This document shows, piece by piece, positions 1 to 7,720 of a stretch of DNA of 25,947 nt (positions within the stretch are counted from its first letter, which is position 1; each line of letters begins with the position of its first letter). Location of the stretch: NCBI GenBank assembly GCA_002429615.1, contig DJAN01000181.1, forward strand, positions 1-25,947. The letters are read 5' to 3'. Made by a program: the position numbers and the translations under genes. The DNA comes from Lysobacteraceae bacterium UBA6001 (GTDB lineage Bacteria; Pseudomonadota; Gammaproteobacteria; Xanthomonadales; Xanthomonadaceae). A model generated the notes under the pieces. That model was not told the DNA's origin. It saw only the letters and a list, made by a program, of their open reading frames with translations, and ran no database searches.

Positions 1-571
1 GCGCGGTGGCCGATGCGCTCGCGGGTGTCGCGGCGGTCGCTGGCGCGGCGGGCTGCTGGCTCGCGGTGGCGGGCGGCAATACGGCCACATCGCTGCGCGG
101 CTGCACCGATTTGACCTGCACCACTTCCAGGTTGGGATTGAGCTTGACCGTGCGTTCGGTCCAGGTGCCATCCGGATTCAGCGCCACCTGCTTGGCGGGC
201 TGGAACAGTATCGCGTCGGCCCACAGGGCCACGTTGGGGCCGCGCAGCAGCACGACGCGCGGGCCCTTCAGCCAGTCGGTCTCGTAGATCGCATCCAGCT
301 GGCCCGGCACGCCTGTGGCGGAAATCGTCGCCTGGTAGACGACCTTGCCGCCGTCCACGCGGGTCTGGACGTGCTGGAGTACACGGCCGGGTTCGATCCA
401 GCGGTATTCCTCGTGGATCGTCCGCCCGCTGTCGTCGCGGAAAGTGGCCTGTTTTCCAGCCATCTGTGCGTAGGGTCCCCAGACCGCGGGATCGATCGCG
501 TCCTGGGCGTGGGTGTCGGGCGCAATGCAGCACAAAGCCAGCGCGATCAGCGCTGTCCAAATGGCGTTCAT
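1..571 (-). CDS. Secreted protein of unknown function (C-terminus cut off by window edge)
   Basis: The minus strand is open from an ATG at 571 to the window edge, giving the first 190 residues. A purine-rich ribosome-binding site (AGGGGGA) lies just upstream of the ATG. The first ~20 residues form a signal peptide (a hydrophobic LIALALCCIA core, then THA before Q), so the protein is probably periplasmic. The mature part holds a ~130-residue hydrophilic domain with many Trp, Tyr and Val residues in alternating patterns, suggesting a beta-rich fold. It then changes to an Ala/Pro/Thr/Ser-rich low-complexity segment from about residue 165, like a linker to a further domain outside the window. I do not recognise the family. 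Third-position GC is strong and the frame is uninterrupted, which supports a real gene. It is transcribed away from the next gene. Confidence 0.8.
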   Translation of the reverse strand, partial: MNAIWTALIALALCCIAPDTHAQDAIDPAVWGPYAQMAGKQATFRDDSGRTIHEEYRWIEPGRVLQHVQTRVDGGKVVYQATISATGVPGQLDAIYETDWLKGPRVVLLRGPNVALWADAILFQPAKQVALNPDGTWTERTVKLNPNLEVVQVKSVQPRSDVAVLPPATASQQPAAPATAATPASASATA

Positions 572-700
572 CGGATTTTCCCCCTGTTGACGGAGCCAGT
601 ATATCCAAGCAAAGGAAGCCGGCCAGCCAGGCCCGGCGGCCATTCCGGGTCCTCGTGGTTTGCCGATTCCGTGTAGGCCGACGTGCAGCACGGGGCTTTA

Positions 701-717
701 CTACCCGTAGGGGGTAG
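701..717. promoter_or_regulatory. Inverted repeat, possible operator before the DUF2188 gene
   Basis: CTACCC and GGGTAG form a 6-bp inverted repeat around a 5-base centre, 29 bases upstream of the start codon at 746. Palindromes of the TACCC...GGGTA type resemble sites of NarL/LuxR-type response regulators. That link is inference; no promoter hexamers around it are convincing. Confidence 0.3.
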
Positions 718-745
718 GTGCGATATCCGGGTTGGAGGAGGCTGC

Positions 746-997
746 ATGGACCGGAAGTACTGGTATGTGGTGATGCATCTCAATGGATGGGCGGTCCGCG
801 AAGGCGAGGGCCTGCTCGCCGCGGGCGCGGCCCGTCAGTTCAGGACGCAGGATGAGGCGATGGAATTCGCCCGCCTGCATGCACGTTCGACGCATGCCTC
901 GAGCGGAAGACTCACCGGCGTGCGCGTGCAGGGATCCGACGCGCGCTGGCGCGAGGCATGGCACTACGGCGAGGACGCCTATCCTCAGGCGGGATAG
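746..997 (+). CDS. DUF2188-like small protein
   Basis: This 83-residue protein has an excellent ribosome-binding site (GGAGGAG at 734-740) that fixes the start at the ATG at 746. The sequence follows the DUF2188 pattern: an aromatic beta-strand start (YWYVVMH), then GWAVREGEG, a strand with FRTQDEAMEFAR leading into a helix, then a second strand (LTGVRVQG) and a closing W-HYGEDAYP motif. Family members are small cytoplasmic alpha/beta proteins of unknown function, often stress-associated. It has its own 5' region with an inverted repeat (701-717) and appears monocistronic. The following gene starts about 90 bases later with its own ribosome-binding site. The family assignment is from memory of the motif pattern. 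Confidence 0.75.
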   Translation: MDRKYWYVVMHLNGWAVREGEGLLAAGAARQFRTQDEAMEFARLHARSTHASSGRLTGVRVQGSDARWREAWHYGEDAYPQAG

Positions 998-1084
998 CGT
1001 CGCGTAACCAAGGCGCCCACGGCTTCCACACGCGGCCGTGGGCGCCGATCCGCTATCTTCCTTGCCTCAGGCAAGGAGATCGCC

Positions 1085-1762
1085 GTGCGCAACATGCTCG
1101 ACTTCAGTTCCTGGAACGCAATGCTGACCACGCTGTTCGGACTGGTCGTGGTGTCGCTCGTCGCGGTCGGCATCCGCCTGGTCTTCATGCAGACGCTGCA
1201 GCGCCGCCGCGAACGCGAGAACCGCCAGATCAACGAGCGCCTGAAGACCTTGATCGCGGCCTACAAGGTGTTGGGCGGCTCGTTCACCGGTGAGCTGAGC
1301 GTGGATCCCAGCCACCTGCGCGAACTGCGCGCACGTGGGCCACAGGGGGAGGGCGAGCCCGCCTCGGCGAATGGCTCGGACCGGCGCCGACGCATCCGCG
1401 ATGCGGTCGAAGGCGCACTGTCCGACGTGGTGCTGCTGGGCACCGAGGAGCAGGTCCGGTTGGCCGCTCAGGCGGCCACCGAGATGGTCGCTGGCCGCCC
1501 GGTGGAGACCGGCGCGCTGGTGGTGTCACTGCGCGATTTCATCCGCCAGGCGCTGGACCTGGCCGCCATCCCGCCATCGCTGGCGATTCCTTCGCAAGGC
1601 CCGACCCGTACCAGCGGTGGCACGCGCGGCAAGGAGGCGGGCGAGGCCAAGCGCGGTGGTGCCGGCGGTGGCGGCGGCGGTGGAATGGGGGGCGGCATGG
1701 GCGGTGGCATGGGGGGACTGCATCGCACGGACGATGACGATCTGTCTTCACGTGATGGCTGA
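1085..1762 (+). CDS. Single-pass membrane protein with glycine-rich C-terminal tail
   Basis: The start is a GTG at 1085 preceded by AAGGAGAT at 1073-1080. An internal ATG at 1094 would be too close to nothing better, so GTG is preferred. The 225-residue product has one transmembrane helix (about residues 15-35, LTTLFGLVVVSLVAVGIRLVF). A basic, charged stretch (QRRRERENRQINERL) follows, so the bulk is probably cytoplasmic. Residues ~45-165 are a soluble helical domain containing LKTLIAAYKVLGGSFTGEL and a region RRRRIRDAVEGALSD followed by LLGTEEQVRLAA. The last ~35 residues are almost pure Gly/Met repeats ending in an acidic DDDD motif. Similar conserved hypothetical proteins are known to me from proteobacteria, without a function. 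Confident as a gene; function unknown. Confidence 0.8.
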   Translation: MRNMLDFSSWNAMLTTLFGLVVVSLVAVGIRLVFMQTLQRRRERENRQINERLKTLIAAYKVLGGSFTGELSVDPSHLRELRARGPQGEGEPASANGSDRRRRIRDAVEGALSDVVLLGTEEQVRLAAQAATEMVAGRPVETGALVVSLRDFIRQALDLAAIPPSLAIPSQGPTRTSGGTRGKEAGEAKRGGAGGGGGGGMGGGMGGGMGGLHRTDDDDLSSRDG

Positions 1763-1841
1763 ATCGCACAGATTCCTGGTGGGGGCTTGGCGTAGGATCG
1801 GCTCCACAGGGGCCATCGTGATGTTGAGCGGGGCGAGTGTC

Positions 1842-2075
1842 ATGTCGAACCGAGCTGAAATCGATCGCTGCCTGGATGCACTGCAGGCGCAGTTGCCCAG
1901 GCTGCGTGGCGACGAGGACGCCGATTTCGATTTCCTTGCCTTCCAGGTCGAGGCTGATCGCATCCGTGCCGGTGCCGCCTCCGAGGATCTCGAACATATC
2001 CGCGGCCGCCTGCAGGCCATGCTCGAACAGGCGGGTCTGATACCCAGCGATGCAGAGGCCGAACGCCGGCGCTGA
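1842..2075 (+). CDS. Small conserved hypothetical protein
   Basis: A 77-residue, largely helical, acidic soluble protein begins at the ATG at 1842, with a GGGGCGAG purine stretch just upstream. An in-frame ATG at 1821 would add seven residues (MLSGASV) and cannot be excluded. The sequence has regular heptad-like leucines (IDRCLDALQAQLPRL, LEHIRGRLQAMLEQAGLI), suggesting a helical hairpin or dimer. No family is recognised. It follows the membrane-protein gene by about 80 bases and could share its transcript. It is the last gene before the long regulatory gap in front of the gum operon. Confidence 0.6.
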   Translation: MSNRAEIDRCLDALQAQLPRLRGDEDADFDFLAFQVEADRIRAGAASEDLEHIRGRLQAMLEQAGLIPSDAEAERRR

Positions 2076-2228
2076 CGCATGCGCGCGGCGTGCACGCCAT
2101 GTGAAATCCGCGCGCATGACCTTTTCGTGTCAGCCGCGGTGGTCTTCGTCGTATCGCGTGTACCAGGTGATGCATGGAATAGATGCACGCGCCGGAAGGC
2201 ATGTCGTGATCTGCATCGCGTAGTAATT

Positions 2229-2244
2229 CGTGAGGAACTGCACA
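2229..2244. promoter_or_regulatory. Clp/CRP-like binding site upstream of gum
   Basis: CGTGA, six bases, then GCACA matches 8 of the 10 consensus bases of the CRP-family site TGTGA-N6-TCACA, embedded in an AT-rich setting. Clp, the Xanthomonas CRP homologue that responds to cyclic-di-GMP, is known to control gum transcription. Its binding here is inference from the sequence match. Confidence 0.4.
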
Positions 2245-2309
2245 TTTTTTCGCCACGCGTACAAGGCGCGTGAACGAGCCAAAGACGAACTTGAACCAAG
2301 AACCCCACG

Positions 2310-2329
2310 CGCGCCATTTTTTTGGCGCG
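2310..2329. other. Hairpin with T loop upstream of gum promoter
   Basis: CGCGCCA and TGGCGCG make a perfect 7-bp stem around a loop of six T. The downstream bases are not a T-run, so it is not a standard terminator for the preceding gene on the plus strand. It may be a regulator site or a structural element next to the -35 region. Confidence 0.4.
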
Positions 2330-2335
2330 AGGGGA

Positions 2336-2363
2336 TTGTCGGAACCGTTTTCTATGCCATAGT
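2336..2363 (+). promoter_or_regulatory. Candidate sigma-70 promoter of the gum operon
   Basis: TTGTCG (2336-2341) and CATAGT (2358-2363) are separated by 16 bases; each matches the consensus in 4 of 6 positions. It is the best pair in the 476-base gap before gumB. Transcription from here would leave a leader of about 180 bases. Confidence 0.4.
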
Positions 2364-2367
2364 GCGT

Positions 2368-2400
2368 CGCAACAACGCTTTGCCTAACGCAACAACGCTT
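2368..2400 (+). repeat. 13-bp direct repeat with 20-bp period at gum leader start
   Basis: CGCAACAACGCTT occurs perfectly at 2368-2380 and 2388-2400. The 20-base period is close to two helical turns, which would place two protein-binding sites on the same DNA face. It lies right at or just after the predicted transcription start. The role is unknown. Confidence 0.6.
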
Positions 2401-2427
2401 CCCCCGTAACGTTGAAGTCAGCGATCC

Positions 2428-2447
2428 GCCGGTGAACCGTCACCGGC
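2428..2447 (+). promoter_or_regulatory. Leader hairpin upstream of gumB
   Basis: GCCGGTGA and TCACCGGC form a perfect 8-bp stem with an ACCG tetraloop within the presumed 5' untranslated region, about 105 bases before the gumB start codon. It could affect mRNA stability or translation. The rest of the gap between 2076 and 2551 shows no convincing coding sequence. Confidence 0.4.
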
Positions 2448-2551
2448 AAGCAAGGCAACTCCATCACCTGCGTTCACCGCTGCCTGGCCATGTGCCGGTC
2501 GGAGTGGGCGAGGTCGTCCCGAAAACCCGATCGAGGCGGTGATCCCCACGC

Positions 2552-3253
2552 ATGAGTTACTCCACCAGACGTAGACGCCTGACGAGGTTGTGGCTGTCGC
2601 TCGGCCTGATGTCCCTGCTGGCGGCGTGCCACAGCACGTCTCACATGGCGAAGGAACTGCCCCAGCCCGATCCGTTGGCACTGGCCACGGTGCAGCCGGA
2701 GTATCGGCTCTCGCCTGGCGATGTGCTGCTGGTGAAGGTGTTCCAGGTCGATGACCTGGAGCGGCAGATTCGCGTGGACAACGACGGCAACGTGACCCTG
2801 CCGCTGATCGGCAGCGTCAGCGCCGCCGGCAAGGGCGTGGCCGAGTTCGAGAATGAGGTCGCCGACCGCTACCGCAAGAGCTACCTGCAGGATCCGCAGG
2901 TCTCGGTGTTCGTGCAGGAGGCCAATGGTCGCCGCGTCACCGTGACCGGTGCGGTCGACGAGCCCGGCATCTATCCGGTGGTGGGCGCGAACCTCACGCT
3001 GCAGCAGGCTATCGCGCAGGCCAAGGGCGTGAGCAACATCGCCAGTCGCGGCAACATCATCGTGTTCCGCACCGTGCAGGGACAGAAGATGATCGCGCGC
3101 TTCGACCTGGGCGACATCGAGCACGGCAAGGCGCCGGATCCGGAAATCTACGGTGGCGACATTGTCGTGGTGTACCGTTCCGACGCGCGTCTGCTGCTGC
3201 GCACGGTGCTGGAGCTGACGCCCTTCGTGATGGTATGGCGGGCCTACCGATGA
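2552..3253 (+). CDS. gumB: GumB, outer-membrane polysaccharide export lipoprotein
   Basis: A Wza-family (OPX) protein of 233 residues that exports xanthan-type polysaccharide across the outer membrane together with GumC. The basic N-terminus and hydrophobic stretch end in the lipobox LLAAC with the lipidated Cys at residue 26. Residues ~50-125 form the polysaccharide-export domain (YRLSPGDVLLVKVF, DGNVTLPLIGSV). Residues ~130-165 form an SLBB-type domain (VTVTGAVDEPGIYPV). The length equals that of the short Xanthomonas GumB, which lacks the long C-terminal helix barrel of Wza. It is the first gene of the gum operon, behind a long leader. Its stop overlaps the gumC start (ATGA). The ribosome-binding site is weak, so leader structure may matter for its expression. 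Confidence 0.95.
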   Translation: MSYSTRRRRLTRLWLSLGLMSLLAACHSTSHMAKELPQPDPLALATVQPEYRLSPGDVLLVKVFQVDDLERQIRVDNDGNVTLPLIGSVSAAGKGVAEFENEVADRYRKSYLQDPQVSVFVQEANGRRVTVTGAVDEPGIYPVVGANLTLQQAIAQAKGVSNIASRGNIIVFRTVQGQKMIARFDLGDIEHGKAPDPEIYGGDIVVVYRSDARLLLRTVLELTPFVMVWRAYR

Positions 3254-4662
3254 CCCAGCACGATACCCCGACCCTGCACCCGCACGTGCACCATCACCCC
3301 GAACTGGGCCTGCGCGATTACTGGCGCGCATTGCTGGCGCAGCGCTGGCTGATCATCGGCATCACCGCGGCGATCGTGCTGGTCGCGCTGGTGGTCACCT
3401 GGCTGATCACGCCGTCCTACCGCGCCACCAGCACCCTGCAGATCGAGCGCGAGGCGCTCAACGTGGTCAATGTCGAGAACCTGATGCCGGCCGAATCGCC
3501 GCAGGATCGCGACTTCTACGAGACCCAGTACGAACTGCTGCAGAGCCGGTCGCTGGCGCGCCAGGTGGCCCGCGAGGCACAACTGGCCAGCGACCCGTAT
3601 TTCCGCCCGCTGGTGGACAAGGTCACCGCGAAGTTCGACGCCACGCATCCGGAAGGCGGCAAGCAGTCGCCCGAGCGGCAGGCCGCGGTCGAGCGCGCGC
3701 TGATGGCCGCGTTGATCGATGGCCTGGAAATCGAACCGATCCGCAACTCGCGCCTGGTCCGCATCAACTTCGATTCGCCCGATCCGCGCGTGGCGGCCAA
3801 GGTGGCCAATGCCTACGCCCGCGTGTTCATCGTGAGCAACCAGCAGCGGCGCATGCAGGCCTCCGCGTTCGCCACCAAATACCTGTCCGAGCGGCTGGAG
3901 CAGCTGCAGGGGCGGGTGGAGGATTCCGAGCGCAAGCTGGTGGCGTATTCGAGCCAGGAAATGATCGTGCCGGTGGGCGAAGACAAGCCCTCGCTGCCCG
4001 CGCAGAACCTGACCGAGCTCAACGCCTTGCTGGCGGGCGCGCAGGACCAGCGCATCAAGTCCGAGGCCGCGTGGCGCCAGGCCAGCCGCGGTGACGGCAT
4101 GGCGCTGCCGCAGGTGATTTCCAACCCGCTGGTGCAGCAGCTGCGTGCCGAGCAGGTCAGGCTCAACGCCGAGTACCAGCAGAAGCTGTCCACGTTCAAG
4201 CCGGATTATCCGGAGATGCTGCGCCTGAAGTCGCAGATGACCGAGGTGCAGCGCCAGATCAACCGTGAAGTGCTGAATATCCGGCAGGCGCTGAAGGCGC
4301 AGTACGACGCCGATACCCAGCAGGAGCAGTTGATGAATGAGCGCATCGCCGGCCTCAAGGGCGACGAGCTCGACCTGCAGACGCGCTCGATCCAATACAA
4401 CCTGCTCAAGCGCGAGGCCGATACCAACCGGCAGCTCTATGACGCGCTGCTGCAGCGTTTCAAGGAGATCGGCGTGGCGGGCAATGTCGGCAACAACAAT
4501 ATCTCCATCGTCGATGGTGCCGATGTGCCGAGCAATCCCAACATGCCCAAGCTGCCACTGAATGTGGCGCTGGCGCTGGTGTTCGGCCTGTTCATTGGCG
4601 TGGCTGTCGCACTGCTGCGTTTCCTGCTGCGCGATCCCGCCGATGAACTGGCAGGAGCGTGA
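3250..4662 (+). CDS. gumC: GumC, polysaccharide co-polymerase / chain-length regulator
   Basis: A Wzz-type inner-membrane protein of 470 residues that sets chain length and bridges polymerase (GumE) and exporter (GumB). An N-terminal His-rich cytoplasmic tail precedes the first membrane helix (about residues 34-53, LIIGITAAIVLVALVVTWLI). A long periplasmic, coiled-coil-rich region follows (for example YLSERLEQLQGRVEDSERKL). The second helix near residues 437-460 comes after a Pro-rich segment (SNPNMPKLPLN). No BY-kinase domain follows, as in Xanthomonas GumC. I chose the ATG at 3250, which overlaps the gumB stop; an in-frame ATG at 3235 would add five residues. Confidence 0.95.
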   Translation: MTQHDTPTLHPHVHHHPELGLRDYWRALLAQRWLIIGITAAIVLVALVVTWLITPSYRATSTLQIEREALNVVNVENLMPAESPQDRDFYETQYELLQSRSLARQVAREAQLASDPYFRPLVDKVTAKFDATHPEGGKQSPERQAAVERALMAALIDGLEIEPIRNSRLVRINFDSPDPRVAAKVANAYARVFIVSNQQRRMQASAFATKYLSERLEQLQGRVEDSERKLVAYSSQEMIVPVGEDKPSLPAQNLTELNALLAGAQDQRIKSEAAWRQASRGDGMALPQVISNPLVQQLRAEQVRLNAEYQQKLSTFKPDYPEMLRLKSQMTEVQRQINREVLNIRQALKAQYDADTQQEQLMNERIAGLKGDELDLQTRSIQYNLLKREADTNRQLYDALLQRFKEIGVAGNVGNNNISIVDGADVPSNPNMPKLPLNVALALVFGLFIGVAVALLRFLLRDPADELAGA

Positions 4663-4943
4663 CGGCAGAAGCGTTGTGCCCAGGTCAACTTGGTGACAGG
4701 TGGTTCAGGGTCGGAATACATCGATGGATTAGTTTTCGAGTCGTGATGATCGAGGTCGGGAGGGTGGTTTGGCGGATGTAGCAGATGGGCGGCGGTGACG
4801 GCACCGTTGGATGAAAATGGCTGTCGCGGGATCCGGGGTCGACGTAGGAGGGCGTCGCTGATCCACGTGGCAGGCGATCGAGGCCTGATGGCGCAGTGTG
4901 TTCCCCCACGCGCGCGACGCCGGAAGGTTTGGAGGACATTCCC
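4663..4943. other. 281-base gap between gumC and gumD
   Basis: This is the only long non-coding interval within gumB-gumM. It contains no ORF with a credible ribosome-binding site and no clear consensus promoter or terminator that I can see. The gene after it carries the cluster's strongest ribosome-binding site (GGAGG at 4931-4935), which suggests a separate start of expression for gumD, but this is inference. Confidence 0.5.
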
Positions 4944-6398
4944 ATGTTGTTGGCCGATCTGAGCAGTGCGACCTATACGGCGACTTCGCCGCGATTGTTG
5001 ACCAAGTATTCCGCTGCCGCGGACCTGGTATTGCGCGTCTTCGACGTGGCAGTGGTGGTGGCAAGTGCTTTGTGCGCCTATCGCATTTTGTATGGCACCT
5101 GGGTGCCGGCGGCGGCATACCGCGTCGCGATTGGAACCACGGCGCTGTATGCGGTGATCTGCTTCGCGTTGTTCCCGTTGTACCGCAGCTGGCGCGGGCG
5201 TGGCCTGCGCCAGGAGCTGCTGGTGCTTGGCGCCGCGTTCGGTGGCGTGCTGGCGCTGTTCTCCGTGCATGCACTGGTGGTGCAGTTCGGCCAGGGCGTA
5301 TCGCGGGTGTGGATCGGCGTGTGGTTCGCCGGTGCGCTGGGCAGCCTGCTGGTGTCGCGTACCTTGCTGCGCATGCTGCTCAATAACCTGCGCAGTCGCG
5401 GTGTGGATACCCAGCGCGTGGTCGTGGTGGGTCTGCGCCATCCGGTGATGAAGATCCAACAGCATCTGGTCCGCAATCCCTGGGTCGGCATGCAGGTGGT
5501 GGGCTATTTCAGCAGCCGCTACGACCTGACCCTGGCCGATCATCGCCAGGAGGACCTGCCGTGCCTGGGCAGCCCGGATGGCCTGATCGCCTACCTGGAG
5601 TCCAACCACGTCGACCAGGTGTGGATCTCGCTGCCGCTGGGCGAGCGTGACCATATCAAGCAGCTGCTGGAAGGCCTGGACCGCTATCCGATCAACGTCA
5701 AGCTGGTGCCGGATCTGTTCGACTTCGGCATGCTCAACCAGTCCGGCGAAGTGATCGGCAACGTGCCGGTGATCAACCTGCGCCAGGGTGGCGTCGATCG
5801 CGACAGCTACTTCATCGTCGCCAAGGCGATGCAGGACAAGATCGTCGCCGTGGCCGCGCTGCTGGTGCTGTGGCCGGTGATGTTGGCCTGCGCGCTGGGC
5901 GTCAAGCTCAGCTCGCCGGGCCCGGTGCTGTTCCGCCAGCGCCGTCATGGCCTGGGCGGGCGCGAGTTCTCGATGCTGAAGTTCCGCTCCATGCGCGTGC
6001 ATGACGATAGCGAGCACGTGCAGCAGGCCACCCGCCACGACAGCCGCATCACCCGCTTCGGTGCATTCCTGCGTCGCTCCAGCCTCGACGAGCTGCCGCA
6101 GATCTTCAACGTGCTAGGCGGCAGCATGTCGGTGGTGGGCCCGCGTCCACATGCGGCGCAGCACAACACGCACTACGAGAAGCTGATCCACCATTACATG
6201 CAGCGCCACTACGTCAAGCCGGGCATCACCGGCTGGGCGCAGGTCAACGGCTTCCGTGGCGAGACGCCGGAACTGCGCACGATGAAGAAGCGCATCCAGT
6301 ACGACCTCGACTACATCCGGCGCTGGTCGCTGTGGCTGGATACGCGGATCATCGTGTTGACCGCGGTACGGGTGCTCGGCCAGAAGAACGCCTACTGA
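4944..6398 (+). CDS. gumD: GumD, undecaprenyl-phosphate glucose-1-phosphate transferase
   Basis: Starts xanthan unit assembly by transferring glucose-1-phosphate from UDP-glucose to undecaprenyl phosphate at the inner membrane. The start is fixed by GGAGG nine bases before the ATG at 4944, giving 484 residues, the same length as Xanthomonas GumD. The N-terminal part has four membrane helices. The middle is a CoA-binding-like (Rossmann) domain (VVVVGLRHPVMKI). From about residue 297 comes the fifth helix and the bacterial sugar transferase domain, with SSPGPVLFRQRRHG, KFRSMR, DELPQIFNVLGGSMS and VVGPRP. All hallmark residues of the polyprenyl-phosphate hexose-1-phosphate transferases are visible. 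The stop overlaps the gumE start (TGATG). Confidence 0.97.
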   Translation: MLLADLSSATYTATSPRLLTKYSAAADLVLRVFDVAVVVASALCAYRILYGTWVPAAAYRVAIGTTALYAVICFALFPLYRSWRGRGLRQELLVLGAAFGGVLALFSVHALVVQFGQGVSRVWIGVWFAGALGSLLVSRTLLRMLLNNLRSRGVDTQRVVVVGLRHPVMKIQQHLVRNPWVGMQVVGYFSSRYDLTLADHRQEDLPCLGSPDGLIAYLESNHVDQVWISLPLGERDHIKQLLEGLDRYPINVKLVPDLFDFGMLNQSGEVIGNVPVINLRQGGVDRDSYFIVAKAMQDKIVAVAALLVLWPVMLACALGVKLSSPGPVLFRQRRHGLGGREFSMLKFRSMRVHDDSEHVQQATRHDSRITRFGAFLRRSSLDELPQIFNVLGGSMSVVGPRPHAAQHNTHYEKLIHHYMQRHYVKPGITGWAQVNGFRGETPELRTMKKRIQYDLDYIRRWSLWLDTRIIVLTAVRVLGQKNAY

Positions 6399-7720
6399 TG
6401 TCGGCCATGGGTGCCCACGCCGGCATGCCGGTGCCGTCGCCCGCGTGGGCGACGGCATTGACGCCCCAGGTTGCGCACCGCGTGCGCTGGCGCAACGTGC
6501 TCATCGAGTGCGTGCTGCTGCTGGCGGTGGGGTACAACTTCCTGCTCGCGGTGGTGAACGCCAAGGTGTTCACGGTGCGCCCGGCGATGACCTACGCCGT
6601 CGAGTTCGCGCTCTACGGCGCCTGTTTCCTGTTGGGCGTGCTCTCGCTGGACCGCAAGCGCGCCGCGCTGGTGATCGGCGGCCTGGGTTTCCTGGTCGGT
6701 CTGGTGCTGCTGCGCTTCTTCCTGACCTGGCAGTTCGATCCCAAGTTCCTGCGCGACGCGCTGATTCCTTTCGCCTTCCTCGTACTTGGCTGCGCATACC
6801 GTGGCTCGGTGCCGCAGATGTGCGTGCGCCTGACCCTGATCATCGCGCTGGTGGCCGGCTTCGAGCTGGCCGCGCCGACCACGTATGGCGATGTGGTCAA
6901 TCCCAAGAGCTATTTCGTCAACGCGCGTGGTTTCAGTGCCTCCGGCTTCTGGAACGAGGACAGCAACCTGTTCGTCAGCGCCACGCGGCCGGGCGCGCGC
7001 AACTTCCTGCCATCGAGCAACCTGCCACGCGCCTCGTCGGTGTTCATCGAGCCGGTGACGATGGGCAACTACATCATCTTCTTCACCGCCGTGCTGCTGG
7101 CATTCCGGCGCTGGCTGAGCGGATGGAAACAATTGCTGGGCATCGGCCTGATCGGCTTCCTCATCGTCGCTTCCGATGGCCGCCTGGCCGCCGGCACCTG
7201 CGTGCTGATGGCGGTGCTCGCCCCCTTCCTGCGGCGCGTTGACCAGCGGCTGGCCTTCGGACTGTTCATCCTCGTCCTGTTCGGCGGCTGGCTGCTGGTC
7301 ACCGCGGCGGGGGTCCAGGCCTACGAGGACACCACGCTAGGCCGCATCTTCTTCACCGTCGATTCGATGACGCATCTCTCGCTGCCGGCATGGCTGGGGC
7401 TGGATACCGATGCGGCTTACCGCTACTTCGATAGTGGCATCGCATATTTCATCGTCTCGCAGTCGATCTTCGGGGTGATGGCGTTCCTGCTGGCCTATTC
7501 GTTCCTGCTGTTCCTGCCGGGTACCGAAGGGCAACTGTTCAAGCAGCTGGCGATCTTCGCGTTCGCGCTCAGCCTGCTGGTTTCCAACGGCTATTTCTCG
7601 ATCAAGACCGCGGCGCTGTGGTGGTTCGTCTGCGGCTGGTTGTGGCAGGGTGCGCCGGTGCTGCCCTCGGCACGGCGCCTGCTGCAGGAGCGCAGGGCGC
7701 TGGCCGGAGCCACGCCATGA
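6398..7720 (+). CDS. gumE: GumE, xanthan-type polysaccharide polymerase (Wzy role)
   Basis: A 440-residue polytopic inner-membrane protein with about ten to twelve hydrophobic segments. A periplasmic loop lies in the middle (around YFVNARGFSASGFWNEDSN). GumE is the gum-cluster polymerase that joins lipid-linked pentasaccharide units in the periplasm. The assignment rests on its position between gumD and gumF, its length (Xanthomonas GumE is about 430 residues) and its topology, because Wzy-type proteins have few fixed motifs. The start at 6398 overlaps the gumD stop. A second in-frame ATG at 6407 is possible. The stop overlaps gumF (ATGA). Confidence 0.92.
   Translation: MSAMGAHAGMPVPSPAWATALTPQVAHRVRWRNVLIECVLLLAVGYNFLLAVVNAKVFTVRPAMTYAVEFALYGACFLLGVLSLDRKRAALVIGGLGFLVGLVLLRFFLTWQFDPKFLRDALIPFAFLVLGCAYRGSVPQMCVRLTLIIALVAGFELAAPTTYGDVVNPKSYFVNARGFSASGFWNEDSNLFVSATRPGARNFLPSSNLPRASSVFIEPVTMGNYIIFFTAVLLAFRRWLSGWKQLLGIGLIGFLIVASDGRLAAGTCVLMAVLAPFLRRVDQRLAFGLFILVLFGGWLLVTAAGVQAYEDTTLGRIFFTVDSMTHLSLPAWLGLDTDAAYRYFDSGIAYFIVSQSIFGVMAFLLAYSFLLFLPGTEGQLFKQLAIFAFALSLLVSNGYFSIKTAALWWFVCGWLWQGAPVLPSARRLLQERRALAGATP

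Noticed and set aside
4437..6038. 533-codon minus-strand ORF across gumC-gumD
   Set aside because: It is antisense to well-supported gum genes, rich in His, Arg and Gln, with no ribosome-binding site; similar shadows lie opposite gumC, gumF and gumJ.
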